Shown one piece after another: positions 34,368-43,694 of a DNA stretch of 64,000 nt. The notes under the pieces are model-generated. The model did no database searches and was not told the origin of the DNA. It worked only from the letters and a program-made list of their open reading frames with translations. Position 1 is the stretch's first letter, and each line of letters starts with the position of its first letter. A program made the position numbers and the translations under genes. Source of the DNA: Streptomyces sp. NBC_01217 (GTDB taxonomy: Bacteria > Actinomycetota > Actinomycetes > Streptomycetales > Streptomycetaceae); assembly GCF_035994185.1 (NCBI RefSeq), contig NZ_CP108538.1, positions 1,426,001 to 1,490,000 on the forward strand. Reading direction: 5' to 3'.

Positions 34368-35004
34368 CCCGCCCTCGGCCGCGCCAGCAGCCGAGCACAT
34401 CGTCGGTGCTGGTGATGGTGGCCACGAGGGCAAGTGTGTTGCGGATCATCGCGGGGGTGTAGTCGGCCGGCACCCCCGCGATGGCATCGGACGGCACCAC
34501 CGCCGTATATCCGAGATTCACCGCGTCGAACACCGCGTTGGGGATGGCGACATTGGCCGAGACCCCGGTGACGAGGAGCGTCCGGCAGCCGAGGTTGCGG
34601 AGCAGGGCGTCCACGTCCGTACCGGCGATGGGCGAGAGGCCGTGCAGTCTGCGCACGACGAGGTCCTCGTCCGCCACCTCGATGGGTGCGGCGATCCGTA
34701 CCGCCGTCGTGCCCGAATGCTGTTGTACGGGCAGTCGGCCCGCGGCCCGGAAGAGCCGGGCGTTGTTGTTGGCACCCCGTCCGTCGGGGCGGCGTTCGGC
34801 CACCGCGTGCAGTACCTGGACCCCGGCCTCGTGGGCCGCCGCGACCAGCCGTGCGACGCGGTGCAGGGCGCCGGAGGACCTGGCCTCCTCGGCCAGTTCG
34901 GGCAGCGCACTCCCGGGACCCACGACACCCTGCTGGCATTCGACCGTCAGAAGCACGGTGGTGGCCGGATCGAGCTGCTCGGCGAGCTGTTCCTTCGGCG
35001 GCAC
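34351..35004 (-). CDS. Isochorismatase-like cysteine hydrolase
   Basis: A 217-residue isochorismatase-fold protein. [13 protein letters not shown] has the catalytic aspartate position occupied by Glu in this subgroup, the conserved lysine/arginine strand is followed by cis-peptide [36 protein letters not shown]. The nucleophilic Cys usually found in VTGVxTNxCV is replaced by Ala (VSANVAI), so hydrolase activity of the nicotinamidase type is doubtful. Substrate unknown. Confidence 0.75.
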   Translation of the reverse strand: MPPKEQLAEQLDPATTVLLTVECQQGVVGPGSALPELAEEARSSGALHRVARLVAAAHEAGVQVLHAVAERRPDGRGANNNARLFRAAGRLPVQQHSGTTAVRIAAPIEVADEDLVVRRLHGLSPIAGTDVDALLRNLGCRTLLVTGVSANVAIPNAVFDAVNLGYTAVVPSDAIAGVPADYTPAMIRNTLALVATITSTDDVLGCWRGRGRARTRA

Positions 35005-35115
35005 GGCTGCCCCTTTCGGCGGCGGATCGGGCGCGCGAGGCTAACCGCCATTGCGTGATGAGGGAAGAGGCCCCATGATCTCTGACACGGAGTCAGCTAT
35101 CGGGAGGGGCATCCC

Positions 35116-35592
35116 ATGGCCACCATTCAGCGCCGGGGCCGCCGGATCATGATGACGGACGCGGAACGCGACAGCTATCTCGCCGAACAGCGCACCTGCC
35201 GGGTCGCCACCGTGTCCGCGGACGGCCGTCCCCATGTCGGCGCCCTGTGGTTCACCTGGGACGGCACCTCGCTCTGGCTGTACTCGATCACCCGCAGTCT
35301 GCGCTGGTCCCAGCTGCGCGACGACCCGAGAATCGCGGTGGTCGTGGACGACGGGGTGGAGTACGCGGACCTGCGCGGAATCGAACTGTCCGGCACAGCC
35401 GTCCCCGTCGCAGAGGCACCGCGCACCGGCGAGCCCTGCCCCGAACTCGTCGTCCCGGAACGGCTGTTCGCGGCGAAGTACTTCGGGATGGACACCATGC
35501 CGCACGACGGGCGGCACGCCTGGCTGCGCCTGACCCCGCAGGCCATCACCTCCTGGGACTTCCGGAAGCTGGCGGGCCCCTCCGCGACCTGA
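35116..35592 (+). CDS. Pyridoxamine 5'-phosphate oxidase-fold protein (possibly F420-dependent)
   Basis: A 158-residue split-barrel flavoprotein-like protein: YLAEQRTCRVATVSADGRPHVGALWFTWDGTSLWLYSITRSLRWSQLRDDPRIAVVVDDG fits PPOX-class TIGR03618-like proteins, many of which in actinobacteria use F420. Cofactor not distinguishable by eye. A GGGAGGGGC site precedes ATG 35116. Converges with the LysR gene downstream. Confidence 0.85.
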   Translation: MATIQRRGRRIMMTDAERDSYLAEQRTCRVATVSADGRPHVGALWFTWDGTSLWLYSITRSLRWSQLRDDPRIAVVVDDGVEYADLRGIELSGTAVPVAEAPRTGEPCPELVVPERLFAAKYFGMDTMPHDGRHAWLRLTPQAITSWDFRKLAGPSAT

Positions 35593-35608
35593 CGCCCCCT
35601 TCCCCCTA

Positions 35609-36523
35609 TTACGCCGACGGCGCATCCAGTTCCCGGCCGGCCACCCGCAGCGCCGCGACGGCCGCTCTGATCGACGGGCGCCGGTCCGCGTCGGTACGCC
35701 ACACGGCATGGACGTGCCGTCGCATCTTCTGCCGAACGGGGACGAGCCGCACCCCGTCGGGCACCGGTCCCCTGCCCAGCCGAGGCGCCACACAGACTCC
35801 CATTCCCGCGGCGATCAGGGCGAGTTGGGTGTGGTGCTCGCCCGCCAGGTGCGCGATGCGCGGCTCGATGCCCTTCGAGCGCAGGGTGAACATCAGCCAG
35901 TCGTAGCAGAACTCGCCCTCGGGCCAGGACACCCAGTCGTCGTCGGCGAACTCCTCCAGGTCCACCTCCGCCCGGTCGGCAAGGCGGTGACCGGCCGGCA
36001 TCGCGACGTCCGGTGCGTCGTCCAGGAGTTCGGCCTTGGCCAGGCCACCGGGCACCGGCAGCCGTTTGTTGCTCCAGTCCAGCACCACCGCGAGATCGAT
36101 GTCGCCCCTGATCACCGCACGAATTCCGTCCTCGGGCTCCAGTTCCCTCGTACGTACGCGCAGTTCGGGGTGGTCCACGCGCAGAGCCTGGAGCGCGGCG
36201 GGGAAGAGTCCGCGCGCCGCGGTCGGGAAGGCCGAGAGCAGGATCTCGCCCACCACCTCACCGCGCTGTGCCTCGATGTCGGACTGTGCCAGCTCGACCT
36301 GGGACAGGATCCGGGCCGCGTGGTCGGCGAGCAGCCGGCCGGCATCGGTGAGCCGGACACCGCGGCCGTTCTTGGCGAGCAGCTGCTGCCCCACCTCCCG
36401 CTCCAGCTTGGCCATCTGCTGGGAGACTGCCGATGTGGTGACATGCAGCCCCTCTGCCGCTCCGCTGACCGAACCGTGCCGGGCGAGGGCATCCAGGGTG
36501 CGCAAGCGCTCCAGATTCAGCAT
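35609..36523 (-). CDS. LysR family transcriptional regulator
   Basis: A 304-residue LysR regulator. The winged helix-turn-helix is MLNLERLRTLDALARHGSVSGAAEGLHVTTSAVSQQMAKLEREVG (1-45), followed by the linker helix and a substrate-binding-like effector domain (GEILLSAFPTAARGLFPAAL). It is divergent from an EamA exporter 74 bp away and is expected to control it, as in many LysR/exporter pairs. Effector unknown. Confidence 0.9.
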   Translation of the reverse strand: MLNLERLRTLDALARHGSVSGAAEGLHVTTSAVSQQMAKLEREVGQQLLAKNGRGVRLTDAGRLLADHAARILSQVELAQSDIEAQRGEVVGEILLSAFPTAARGLFPAALQALRVDHPELRVRTRELEPEDGIRAVIRGDIDLAVVLDWSNKRLPVPGGLAKAELLDDAPDVAMPAGHRLADRAEVDLEEFADDDWVSWPEGEFCYDWLMFTLRSKGIEPRIAHLAGEHHTQLALIAAGMGVCVAPRLGRGPVPDGVRLVPVRQKMRRHVHAVWRTDADRRPSIRAAVAALRVAGRELDAPSA

Positions 36524-36597
36524 GTAAGCAATGCTACGCAGAGGCTCGCACGAAGTCTCACTTGTCCTACGTGGTTGATTTCGTCATCGTTGACCCC

Positions 36598-37647
36598 ATG
36601 AGCGCGCCCGCCACACCCACGACCACGCCTCCCACCGAGTCCTCCGCCCCTGCCCGGCCGACCGGGAAGACCGTACCGGCTCCGGACTCTCCGACTCCCG
36701 GCTCGGATTCGGCTCCGGGCACAGCGCCTGCCGCGCGCCGGGCGCTGGACTGGCGGATCCGGTTCGGGGCGCTCTCGCTCATCTGGGGTTTCAGCTTCCT
36801 CCTGATCAAGGTCGGTGCCGAGGGGTACGCCCCATTCCAGGTCACCCTCGGCCGCCTCCTGTCGGGCACGGCGGTACTGGCCGTAGCAATGGCGGTACAA
36901 CGGGAGCGGCTGCCGCGCGGCGCCCGCACCTGGGGGCATCTGGCCGTCGCCGCGTTCTTCCTGAACGCGCTGCCGTTCTCGCTCTTCGCCTATGCCGAAC
37001 TGAGCATCCCGTCGACCCTGGCCGGTATCTGCAATGCGACCTCTCCCCTGTGGGGCATGGCGCTCTCACTCGTCGCGCTCTCCGAGGATCGACCGACCCG
37101 TCGCCGCGTCGCCGGACTCGGGCTCGGCTTCCTCGGCGTACTGACCGTGCTGGGTGCATGGCAGGGCTTCTCCGGACTGGACTTCAGCGGCACGGTCATG
37201 GCCCTGCTCGCCTCCCTGAGCTATCCGATCGGCTGGATCTACGTCCGCAGAACGCTGGCGGGCGGCGGTTCGTCCACGCTGGCCCTGACCGGCAGTCAGC
37301 TCTTTCTCGGCACGGTGCAGATAGCCCTGGTGACCCCGCTGTTCACCTCGGCACCCGATGGATTCCCGCTGCTCCCGACCCTTGCCGTGGTCGCCCTGGG
37401 GGCGCTCGGTACGGGCCTCGCAGTGCTGATGCAGTACGGCCTCGTGGAGGAGGTCGGACCGACGACCGCGCAGATGGTCACCTACTTCATTCCGGTCATA
37501 GCCACCGCCGCCGGAGTCGTCGTGCTCGGTGAGCAGCTGAGCTGGAACACCCCGGTCGGCGCTCTCGTGGTCCTGGCGGGCGCCGCCCTCACCCAGAGCC
37601 GGGCGCGCAGCGGCAGAGCCGGGACCAGGACCGGCTCTCAGCCGTAG
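36598..37647 (+). CDS. EamA/DMT family transporter
   Basis: A 349-residue exporter with a 45-residue Thr/Pro-rich N-terminal extension and ten membrane helices in two EamA repeats (FGALSLIWGFSFLLIKVG... and ALGTGLAVLMQYGLVEEVGPTTAQMVTYFIPVIATAAGVVVLGEQLSW). Start ATG 36598. Divergent from the LysR regulator; the 3' end overlaps the convergent MocR gene by 10 bp. Confidence 0.88.
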   Translation: MSAPATPTTTPPTESSAPARPTGKTVPAPDSPTPGSDSAPGTAPAARRALDWRIRFGALSLIWGFSFLLIKVGAEGYAPFQVTLGRLLSGTAVLAVAMAVQRERLPRGARTWGHLAVAAFFLNALPFSLFAYAELSIPSTLAGICNATSPLWGMALSLVALSEDRPTRRRVAGLGLGFLGVLTVLGAWQGFSGLDFSGTVMALLASLSYPIGWIYVRRTLAGGGSSTLALTGSQLFLGTVQIALVTPLFTSAPDGFPLLPTLAVVALGALGTGLAVLMQYGLVEEVGPTTAQMVTYFIPVIATAAGVVVLGEQLSWNTPVGALVVLAGAALTQSRARSGRAGTRTGSQP

Positions 37648-38969
37648 TTGAACGGTTTCGCCGGTCCCGCAGCTGCCGCCACGGCATCGGCCAGCTGCTC
37701 GATATCGGCCTCGGTGAGCGGCGAGACGGTGATCCTGATCCCCTGGGGCGCGATCGTCCGGAACCGTGCCCCGGGCGCCACTGCCCAGCCCGCGTGCAGC
37801 AACCGCGCCACCGCACCGGTCTCGTCACTGACCGGCACCCACACATTCATGCCGCTGCGCCCGTGCGCCTCCACGCCCCGCTTCTCCAGTGCCCGCACGA
37901 GTGCGTCCCGCCGTTTCGCGTACGCCAGCGCCACCTCGCGCGAGTCGACCGCGCCCGAGGACCACAGGTGGACCACGGCCCGCTGCAGCAGTCTGCTGAC
38001 CCAGCCGGGGCCGAGCCGCTGCCGGCCCGCCACCCGGTCGAGGGTCACCGGGTCGCCGGTCAGCACGGCCACCCGCAGATCCGGCCCGTAGGCCTTGGCG
38101 ACGGAGCGCACGAACGCCCACCGGTCGGTGGCACCCGCCAGCGGGTACAGCGGCTGATCAACGATGGCGTGCCCGTGGTCGTCCTCTATCAGCAGGACGC
38201 TGCGGTGTCCGGCGAGGACGCCACGCAGTTCGAAGGCGCGCCCGGGACTGATCGCGGCCCCGGTCGGATTCTGCGCGCGGTCGGTGACCACGAGCGCGCG
38301 TGCACCGGCGTTCAGCGCGTGTTCGACGGCATCGGGAACCGGTCCCTCGTCGTCGAGTGCGACGGGCACAGGGCGCAGCCCCAGCGCCGGTATGAGATCC
38401 AGCATGCTGCCCCACCCCGGATCCTCGACAGCCACCGCGTCACCGGGCTTGAGATGCGCGACCAGTACGCGTTCGATCGCATCCAGCGATCCGGAGGCCG
38501 CGACCACGGGCCCGGCCGACACCCCGTCGGCATCCAGCGCGGCGCGGGCGAGTGCGGCGAACTCCGGGTCCACCGGGGCTTGTCCGTACATACCCGGCCG
38601 CCGCGCATAGTCGTCCGCGGCCGCCGCGAACGCCTCTCCCAGCGCGGGCAGCAGCGCCGGGTCGGGGTTCCCCTCCCCCAGATCCCGTACCCCGGGCGGC
38701 GCCTCGACCCGGAGTGAACCGCGCGTCGTGCTCGCGGGGCGCGGCCGCACCCTGCTGCCCCGGCGCCCGGCCGTCTCGATCACCCCGCGCTCGCGGAGCG
38801 TGCGGTAGGCGGCCGCGACCGTATTGGGATTCACTCCCAGCAGGTCCGCCAACTCCCGCATCGGCGGCAGCACTTGCCCGGGCGCGAGATCCCCCGAGCC
38901 GACCCCGCGCTCCACACTGGCGGCAATTTCCGATGCGCGCCGCCCGACGATCCGATACTCTCCTAGCAC
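37638..38969 (-). CDS. MocR-type GntR/aminotransferase-like regulator
   Basis: About 443 residues: N-terminal GntR winged helix (ASVERGVGSGDLAPGQVLPPMRELADLLGVNPNTVAAAYRTLRERGVIETAGRRGSRV), then a fold-type I aminotransferase domain with NPTG in DRAQNPTGAAIS, DDHGH, and the PLP-binding lysine in SVAKAYGPDLR. MocR proteins such as PdxR and GabR sense PLP or its adducts. The GTG at 38969 is chosen over a TTG at 38975. It is divergent from a PPOX-fold gene with repeats in the gap, suggesting a vitamin B6- or amine-linked switch. Confidence 0.88.
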   Translation of the reverse strand: MLGEYRIVGRRASEIAASVERGVGSGDLAPGQVLPPMRELADLLGVNPNTVAAAYRTLRERGVIETAGRRGSRVRPRPASTTRGSLRVEAPPGVRDLGEGNPDPALLPALGEAFAAAADDYARRPGMYGQAPVDPEFAALARAALDADGVSAGPVVAASGSLDAIERVLVAHLKPGDAVAVEDPGWGSMLDLIPALGLRPVPVALDDEGPVPDAVEHALNAGARALVVTDRAQNPTGAAISPGRAFELRGVLAGHRSVLLIEDDHGHAIVDQPLYPLAGATDRWAFVRSVAKAYGPDLRVAVLTGDPVTLDRVAGRQRLGPGWVSRLLQRAVVHLWSSGAVDSREVALAYAKRRDALVRALEKRGVEAHGRSGMNVWVPVSDETGAVARLLHAGWAVAPGARFRTIAPQGIRITVSPLTEADIEQLADAVAAAAGPAKPFNYG

Positions 38970-38992
38970 AAACAAGATTATGCACTAGTGCA
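38963..38992. promoter_or_regulatory. Putative MocR operator repeats
   Basis: TGCACTAGTGCA (38981-38992) is a perfect 12-bp palindrome, and on the leftward strand TGCACTAG (38992-38985) recurs as TGTGCTAG (38970-38963) 22 bp away, about two helical turns. The second copy overlaps the MocR start. Direct repeats with this spacing are typical of MocR sites. Confidence 0.5.
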
Positions 38993-39004
38993 ATGGAGTA
39001 CGCA

Positions 39005-39700
39005 ATGCCGGACACCGCACCGCAGCAGACCACGGGCCCGGACGCCACGACCGGATACCGGCCGACCGAGCGCACTGTCCCGACCCGCTCCCGCGAGCGC
39101 GCGGCATACGACCGGGAACTGGTCCATTCGATACTGGACGAGGCATACATCTGCCATCTCGGCTTCGTCCGTGACGGTGCACCGGTCGTCCTGCCGACGC
39201 TCTTCGCCCGGGTCGGCGAGCGGCTCTACGTGCACGGCTCGACCGGCTCCCGTCCGCTGCGCGAGACCGGCCGGACCGACCCCGGCCTGCCCGTCTGCCT
39301 GACGGTGACGCATGTCGACGGGCTGGTGCTGGCCCGCTCCGCCTTCCACCACTCCATCAACTACCGCTCCGTGGTGGTCCACGGCATCGCGCGCACGGTC
39401 ACCGACCCGCAGGAGCGGCGGACCGCGCTGGACGCGATCGTCGACCACGTGGTGCCGGGCCGGTCCGCGGACTCGCGGCCCGCGGACGAGAAGGAACTGG
39501 CCGCGACGGCGGTCATCCGCCTCGACCTCCAGGAGGTCTCCGCCAAGATCCGCACCGGCGGCCCCAACGACGACCCCCGCGACCTCGGACTGCCCCACTG
39601 GGCGGGTGTCGTCCCGCTCGCCCGCGGTTATGCGACACCTCTCCCCTCGGACGACCTCGATCCCGCGATCGGGGTACCGGACTACATCACCGCGCTCTGA
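39005..39700 (+). CDS. Pyridoxamine 5'-phosphate oxidase family protein
   Basis: A 231-residue split-barrel protein of the PPOX class: ELVHSILDEAYICHLGFVRDGAPVVLPTLFARVGERLYVHGSTGSRPLR and HSINYRSVVVHGIARTV with FMN-contacting Arg/Ser positions, like 5-nitroimidazole reductase-type (NimA) relatives. The ATG at 39005 has GGAG six bases upstream; an ATG at 38993 is also in frame. It is divergent from and probably regulated by the MocR-type regulator. Confidence 0.85.
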   Translation: MPDTAPQQTTGPDATTGYRPTERTVPTRSRERAAYDRELVHSILDEAYICHLGFVRDGAPVVLPTLFARVGERLYVHGSTGSRPLRETGRTDPGLPVCLTVTHVDGLVLARSAFHHSINYRSVVVHGIARTVTDPQERRTALDAIVDHVVPGRSADSRPADEKELAATAVIRLDLQEVSAKIRTGGPNDDPRDLGLPHWAGVVPLARGYATPLPSDDLDPAIGVPDYITAL

Positions 39701-39775
39701 GCCGGCCCGGAGGATGGACGGACCTGCCGTCGGGAACGCCGGCCCGTCCACCCCCGTGGTCGTCCGCCCCGGCGG

Positions 39776-40735
39776 TCAGGCCGGTACGGCTGCCCGGCGG
39801 CGGGCGTGCGCGGCGCTGCGCGCCTCGGCGAACGCCGGCCCCGCCACGGCCGCGAGCAGCAGCAACGTCCCGACGACCGTGGTCGCGGTGAGCTGTTCAC
39901 GGAACACCACCACGGCGATGACCGCCGCGCTGACCGGTTCGAGCAGCATGATCACGGACACCGTCGCGGCCCGCACCACCGCGGCGCCCGCGAAGTAGAG
40001 CGCGTAAGCGAGCGCGGTCGGTACCGCGGCCACGTACACCAGCAGCACCGCGACCTGTCCGGCCTGAGCGGTGTGCGGTACGAGGCCTTCCGCGGCGGCC
40101 ATCGGGAGCAGTCCGACGGCTCCGATTCCGAAGGCCCAGGCGCTGGTGGCGAGCGAGTCGCCGGCGCCGCCGTCGCGGCCGAGCCACCGGGTCAGCAGAG
40201 TGATCGCGGCATAGCCGGCCGCGGAGAGGAGCGCCAGGGCGATTCCGGCGGGCCGCACCGTGGCGTCGCCACCGCCGAGCACCAGTACGGCGAGCCCGGC
40301 CAACGCGCCCACCACCGCGGCGAGTCCGCCGCGCCCCAGCCGCTCCCCCATCGTCAGCCGTGCGCCGACCGCGATGAGCACGGGACCCGCTCCGAGGGTG
40401 ACGACGGTCCCGACCGCGAGGCCGGTCGCCTCGACGGCCGCGAAGTACGCGCTCTGGAAGACGGTGAGACCCACGCCGGTCCCCAGGATGCGCAGCAGCC
40501 GACGGCGGCGCGGTTCGGCGGGTGCGGCGGGTGCGCGTCGGGGCCGGAGCGCCAGCGCGGCGAGCAGCAGCACGAGACCGCCCAGGCAGCGCCAGAACGA
40601 CAGAGCGAGCGGACCCAGATCGCTGACCTCGAAGATCAGCGAAGCTGCGGCCCCGGCAGTGCCCCAGGCCACACCGGCGACGATCAGATAGAAGAGGCTC
40701 CGCCCGACGGGCAGGCCGGAAGCAGGATTCGACAC
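39776..40735 (-). CDS. EamA/DMT family transporter
   Basis: A 319-residue ten-helix exporter ([48 protein letters not shown]; later [46 protein letters not shown]). Substrate unknown. It follows another EamA gene on the same strand 158 bp downstream, separated by a hairpin, so they are separate transcripts. Confidence 0.87.
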   Translation of the reverse strand: MSNPASGLPVGRSLFYLIVAGVAWGTAGAAASLIFEVSDLGPLALSFWRCLGGLVLLLAALALRPRRAPAAPAEPRRRRLLRILGTGVGLTVFQSAYFAAVEATGLAVGTVVTLGAGPVLIAVGARLTMGERLGRGGLAAVVGALAGLAVLVLGGGDATVRPAGIALALLSAAGYAAITLLTRWLGRDGGAGDSLATSAWAFGIGAVGLLPMAAAEGLVPHTAQAGQVAVLLVYVAAVPTALAYALYFAGAAVVRAATVSVIMLLEPVSAAVIAVVVFREQLTATTVVGTLLLLAAVAGPAFAEARSAAHARRRAAVPA

Positions 40736-40838
40736 GTGACTTCTCCAGATGAAGACAGGACGGTGGTCGCTCGGCTCCGCACACGGGCAGCGACGAACCG
40801 CTCGGGGACTGCCCGAGCCCGGTCTTCGTCAGGAGTGG

Positions 40839-40862
40839 CCGCCCGCGCTAGGCAGCGGGCGG
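40839..40862 (-). terminator. Hairpin after the second EamA exporter gene
   Basis: CCGCCCGC (40839-40846) pairs with GCGGGCGG (40855-40862), eight-base loop, about 30 bases past the stop codon of the leftward exporter gene. Confidence 0.5.
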
Positions 40863-40893
40863 CGGAAGCACGGTCGAATGCATGATCGTCACA

Positions 40894-41928
40894 TTATGTC
40901 GTGGCCCGGTCGGCGGACAACTCCTCCTCGGCGGCGCCACGGCGTCCGTCCGATCCCGCGGCCTGCCCCTCGCCCGGCCCCGATGCGACGGGGCCGGAGG
41001 ACGTCTTCGGTGTCGCCGACTGGGCGATGAAGGCACCGATCAGCACCATGGAACCGCCGATGAGCTGCGGTGCCGACAGGTGCTCGCCGAGCATCACCCA
41101 GGCGAGCACGGTGGCGATCACCGCTTCGAGACAGGCGACGACGCCCGCCACCGCGGGTGAGAGCAGCCGTACCGAGACCACCCCGGTGACGTAGGCGATC
41201 ACCGTCGACATCAGCACGATCCAGCCGAGCAGGAGCCATGCGGGAACATCCGTGCCATCCATGCCCGCGCTGCCGCCCAGCACCGACCAGTCCATGCCCC
41301 AGGGCCGGGCGATCACGGTGAGGACGACCGTACCGATCAGCAGCCCGTACGCGATGACGCCGATCGGGTGCGGCGGTTCGGCACCTTCCGCACGGTCCCC
41401 GCTGCCCTGGTCCGACAGGACGAAGTAACCGACCTGGCAGCAGGCGGCGCCGAGCGCGAGCAGCAGCCCGACCACGTCGAAGCTCAGCCCGGACCAGATC
41501 TCGACCACGCAGGTGAGTCCCCCGACGGCGAGCACCACACCGACCGCGGCACCCCGGGTGACCGGTCGGCGCTGGACGAAACGGACCCAGCCGAGAACGA
41601 GCGCGGGAGCCAGATACTCGACGAGGAGGGCGACACCGACGGGGATACGGGAGAGCGCGGCGAAGTAGAAGGCCTGCACACCGGCCACGGCGAGCAGCCC
41701 GAACCCCAGCAGCAGGACGGGCCGGCTGCGCACCAGATCCCGGTGCCGCCAGGCGACGGGCAGCATGACGAGCGCGGCGCCCGCCACCCGCAGCCACACC
41801 ACATGGAGCGGGTCGAGTCCCGCCTCTATCAGCGGCTTGGCCGCCACCCCTGAACCACCGAATGCGAACGCCGAGGCCAGGGCAAGTCCCAGGCTCGCGC
41901 TTCTCCCCTGAGACGCGTACATCGGCAC
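40894..41928 (-). CDS. EamA/DMT family transporter
   Basis: A 344-residue exporter with ten hydrophobic helices and two EamA repeats (LGLALASAFAFGGSGVAAKPLIEAGLDPLHVVWLRVAG; TVIAYVTGVVSVRLLSPAVAGVVACLEAVIATVLAWVMLGEHLSAPQLIGG, the RhaT/EamA end motif). The polar tail ends in Ala/Glu/Asp residues. Start ATG 41928. Third exporter of this family within 5.5 kb. Confidence 0.88.
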   Translation of the reverse strand: MPMYASQGRSASLGLALASAFAFGGSGVAAKPLIEAGLDPLHVVWLRVAGAALVMLPVAWRHRDLVRSRPVLLLGFGLLAVAGVQAFYFAALSRIPVGVALLVEYLAPALVLGWVRFVQRRPVTRGAAVGVVLAVGGLTCVVEIWSGLSFDVVGLLLALGAACCQVGYFVLSDQGSGDRAEGAEPPHPIGVIAYGLLIGTVVLTVIARPWGMDWSVLGGSAGMDGTDVPAWLLLGWIVLMSTVIAYVTGVVSVRLLSPAVAGVVACLEAVIATVLAWVMLGEHLSAPQLIGGSMVLIGAFIAQSATPKTSSGPVASGPGEGQAAGSDGRRGAAEEELSADRATT

Positions 41929-42139
41929 ATCATGACAGCTGCCGTCAGGAGCGTCACCCCGGTGACCCCTGACGCACTCTCACTCGGACGCCCGGCTCCA
42001 CGGAGGGCCGCGCATGCCGCCCACGACCTGGAGGAGAAAGCCGGATGGCGACAACGGGAATCACACCCCGATCACGCGGGCTTCCCCCGTACCGGCGGCC
42101 GATGCGGACGCGCCGAGCCGGCACCCACACATCAGTCCG

Positions 42140-42712
42140 TCAGTCCCCTGTCCCCCGCCCCCCCTGGCCGGGCGGCGCCCCCAGGATCCGGGCTGCGAGC
42201 TGCGCCGCGTCGATACCGGCCCGCTCTAGCACCTCGACGGCCCGGCACTCGTGGTCGCAGGCCAGTGCAGCGAGCAGGTCGAGCCCTCCGGCGCGCACGT
42301 CGCCGCGCAGCTCCGCCCGCTCGCGGGCGTCGGCCATCGCCGAGGCGGCCGCGGGCGACCAGCCCTCCGCCCCGGTGTCCCGCACCACTGAATCCACGTC
42401 CCCGACGACCGGCACAGCGCCGGAGTCCTCCACCGCGCCCTGCCAGCGCAGCCCGTATCCGATACTGCGCTGGACGAGATAGCCGAGCACCTTGGCCAGT
42501 TGGGGTCCGCCCTCGAAGGCCGCCCGTACCTCGGGGTCCGATTCGATGAGGGAGTGCAGCAGATGCGCGGTGTCGATCTGCCGGTCACCGTCGCGCAGTG
42601 CGCGCCTGCGGGCACCCGTCACCACGGCGGCCAGCTCCACAGTGAGTCTGGCGTCGAACTCAGCACGGTTCGGTGCGGGCTGCTGAGGAATCCGCGGCGT
42701 CCGGTTTTGCAC
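42140..42712 (-). CDS. Clp N-domain protein
   Basis: About 190 residues starting at GTG 42712. LTVELAAVVTGARRRALRDGDRQIDTAHLLHSLIESDPEVRAAFE and VLERAGIDAAQLAARIL are the two Clp_N repeats (N-terminal substrate/adaptor-binding domain of ClpA/C), without any AAA+ ATPase domain. Stand-alone Clp_N proteins occur in streptomycetes and may act as adaptors or decoys; unproven. Sequence before the GTG is low in similarity. Confidence 0.8.
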   Translation of the reverse strand: MQNRTPRIPQQPAPNRAEFDARLTVELAAVVTGARRRALRDGDRQIDTAHLLHSLIESDPEVRAAFEGGPQLAKVLGYLVQRSIGYGLRWQGAVEDSGAVPVVGDVDSVVRDTGAEGWSPAAASAMADARERAELRGDVRAGGLDLLAALACDHECRAVEVLERAGIDAAQLAARILGAPPGQGGRGTGD

Positions 42713-42828
42713 ACCTCTTACCCCATCAGTCCCACAGCGCCGGAGCATCCCCGGAGGGGCCCATTCAGGCATCCCACGCAAGGTGGGTACACCAGAGCGG
42801 TTTCTCCTCCTTACGGATGAGATCTCGC

Positions 42829-42852
42829 CTTTCCGGGATCCGATCCGGAAAG
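42829..42852. repeat. Inverted repeat in divergent gap
   Basis: CTTTCCGG (42829-42836) and CCGGAAAG (42845-42852) form a perfect inverted repeat around an eight-base centre, between the divergent Clp_N and 67-residue protein genes. Candidate operator or hairpin. Confidence 0.45.
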
Positions 42853-42958
42853 ACGGCGCGCGCCGCCTTGCACTGCGCTCCCCCGGCAACCGGGAGCCGC
42901 CCTCGTACGTCACACAGGCCACACCATCCAATCACCGGCCGGAAAGGGGTCAGCGGAC

Positions 42959-43162
42959 GTGTCCTGGTTGGTCGCCCTGCCGGCGCTCGACGGGCGGGAG
43001 TACGTGTACCGGATCCACGCACCGGCGGACGCCCTGCTCGCCGACCTCTTCTGGGCCGCGTTCCACTGCCATGAGGACGGCCCGCACCCGCGCGCCTCCG
43101 ACCGGTTCGATGCCGCACTGATCTGGCAGGCGGGAGCGGAGGAGCGGGTCAATCTGATCTGA
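42959..43162 (+). CDS. Small protein of unknown function (67 aa)
   Basis: Starts at GTG 42959 with an AAGGGG site. MSWLVALPALDGREYVYRIHAPADALLADLFWAAFHCHEDGPHPRASDRFDAALIWQ has a compact alpha/beta look and ends EERVNLI. Typical chromosomal codon use. No family recognised. Confidence 0.6.
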   Translation: MSWLVALPALDGREYVYRIHAPADALLADLFWAAFHCHEDGPHPRASDRFDAALIWQAGAEERVNLI

Positions 43163-43240
43163 CGGTTCATCAGTATTGAATGTTCGCGTCACTGCGGCTA
43201 CGTTCCGCGACACCGTAACCCGCCGAGAAGGGGTGGTCGC

Positions 43241-43672
43241 ATGGCCGAAGTCAGTGCAGAGGCGCGCATCGAAGCACCGGCCGAGAAGGTCTGGGCCCAG
43301 CTGACGGACTTCACCGCGTACGGCCGGTGGAACGCCACCCACACCGGTTTCCCCAAGGGCGGCCCGGCGACACTCGAACTCGCGGCCACCTACGAGGAGA
43401 ACATGAAGCTCATGGACTTCCCCGCCGAAGTGACCTGGACGGTGGCGGAGCTGGAGACCGCGCGCCTGCTGGCCACCACGGGCAAGGGGCCCATGGGCGT
43501 CAACCTGGTCATGCGCTATTCACTGACGCCCGACGGGGATGCGACCACGGTACGGATCGACGGGGAGTTCACCGGCGCCGCGGTCTCCCTCATGGCCGGC
43601 AAGCTCAAGGACTCGGCGACCGCCGCGCTCGTCGAGTCACTGCGCAAGCTCGGTGGGCTCGTCGCCGCCTGA
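43241..43672 (+). CDS. SRPBCC family protein (polyketide cyclase/dehydratase-like)
   Basis: A 143-residue START/Bet v1-fold protein: VSAEARIEAPAEKVWAQLTDFTAYGRWNATHTGFPKGGPATLELAATYEENMKLM with the typical N-terminal strand and W(x3)T at the pocket entrance. SRPBCC proteins bind hydrophobic ligands; function here unassigned. A terminator follows. Confidence 0.82.
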   Translation: MAEVSAEARIEAPAEKVWAQLTDFTAYGRWNATHTGFPKGGPATLELAATYEENMKLMDFPAEVTWTVAELETARLLATTGKGPMGVNLVMRYSLTPDGDATTVRIDGEFTGAAVSLMAGKLKDSATAALVESLRKLGGLVAA

Positions 43673-43694
43673 CGGCCCAGCGGGGCGACGGGAA

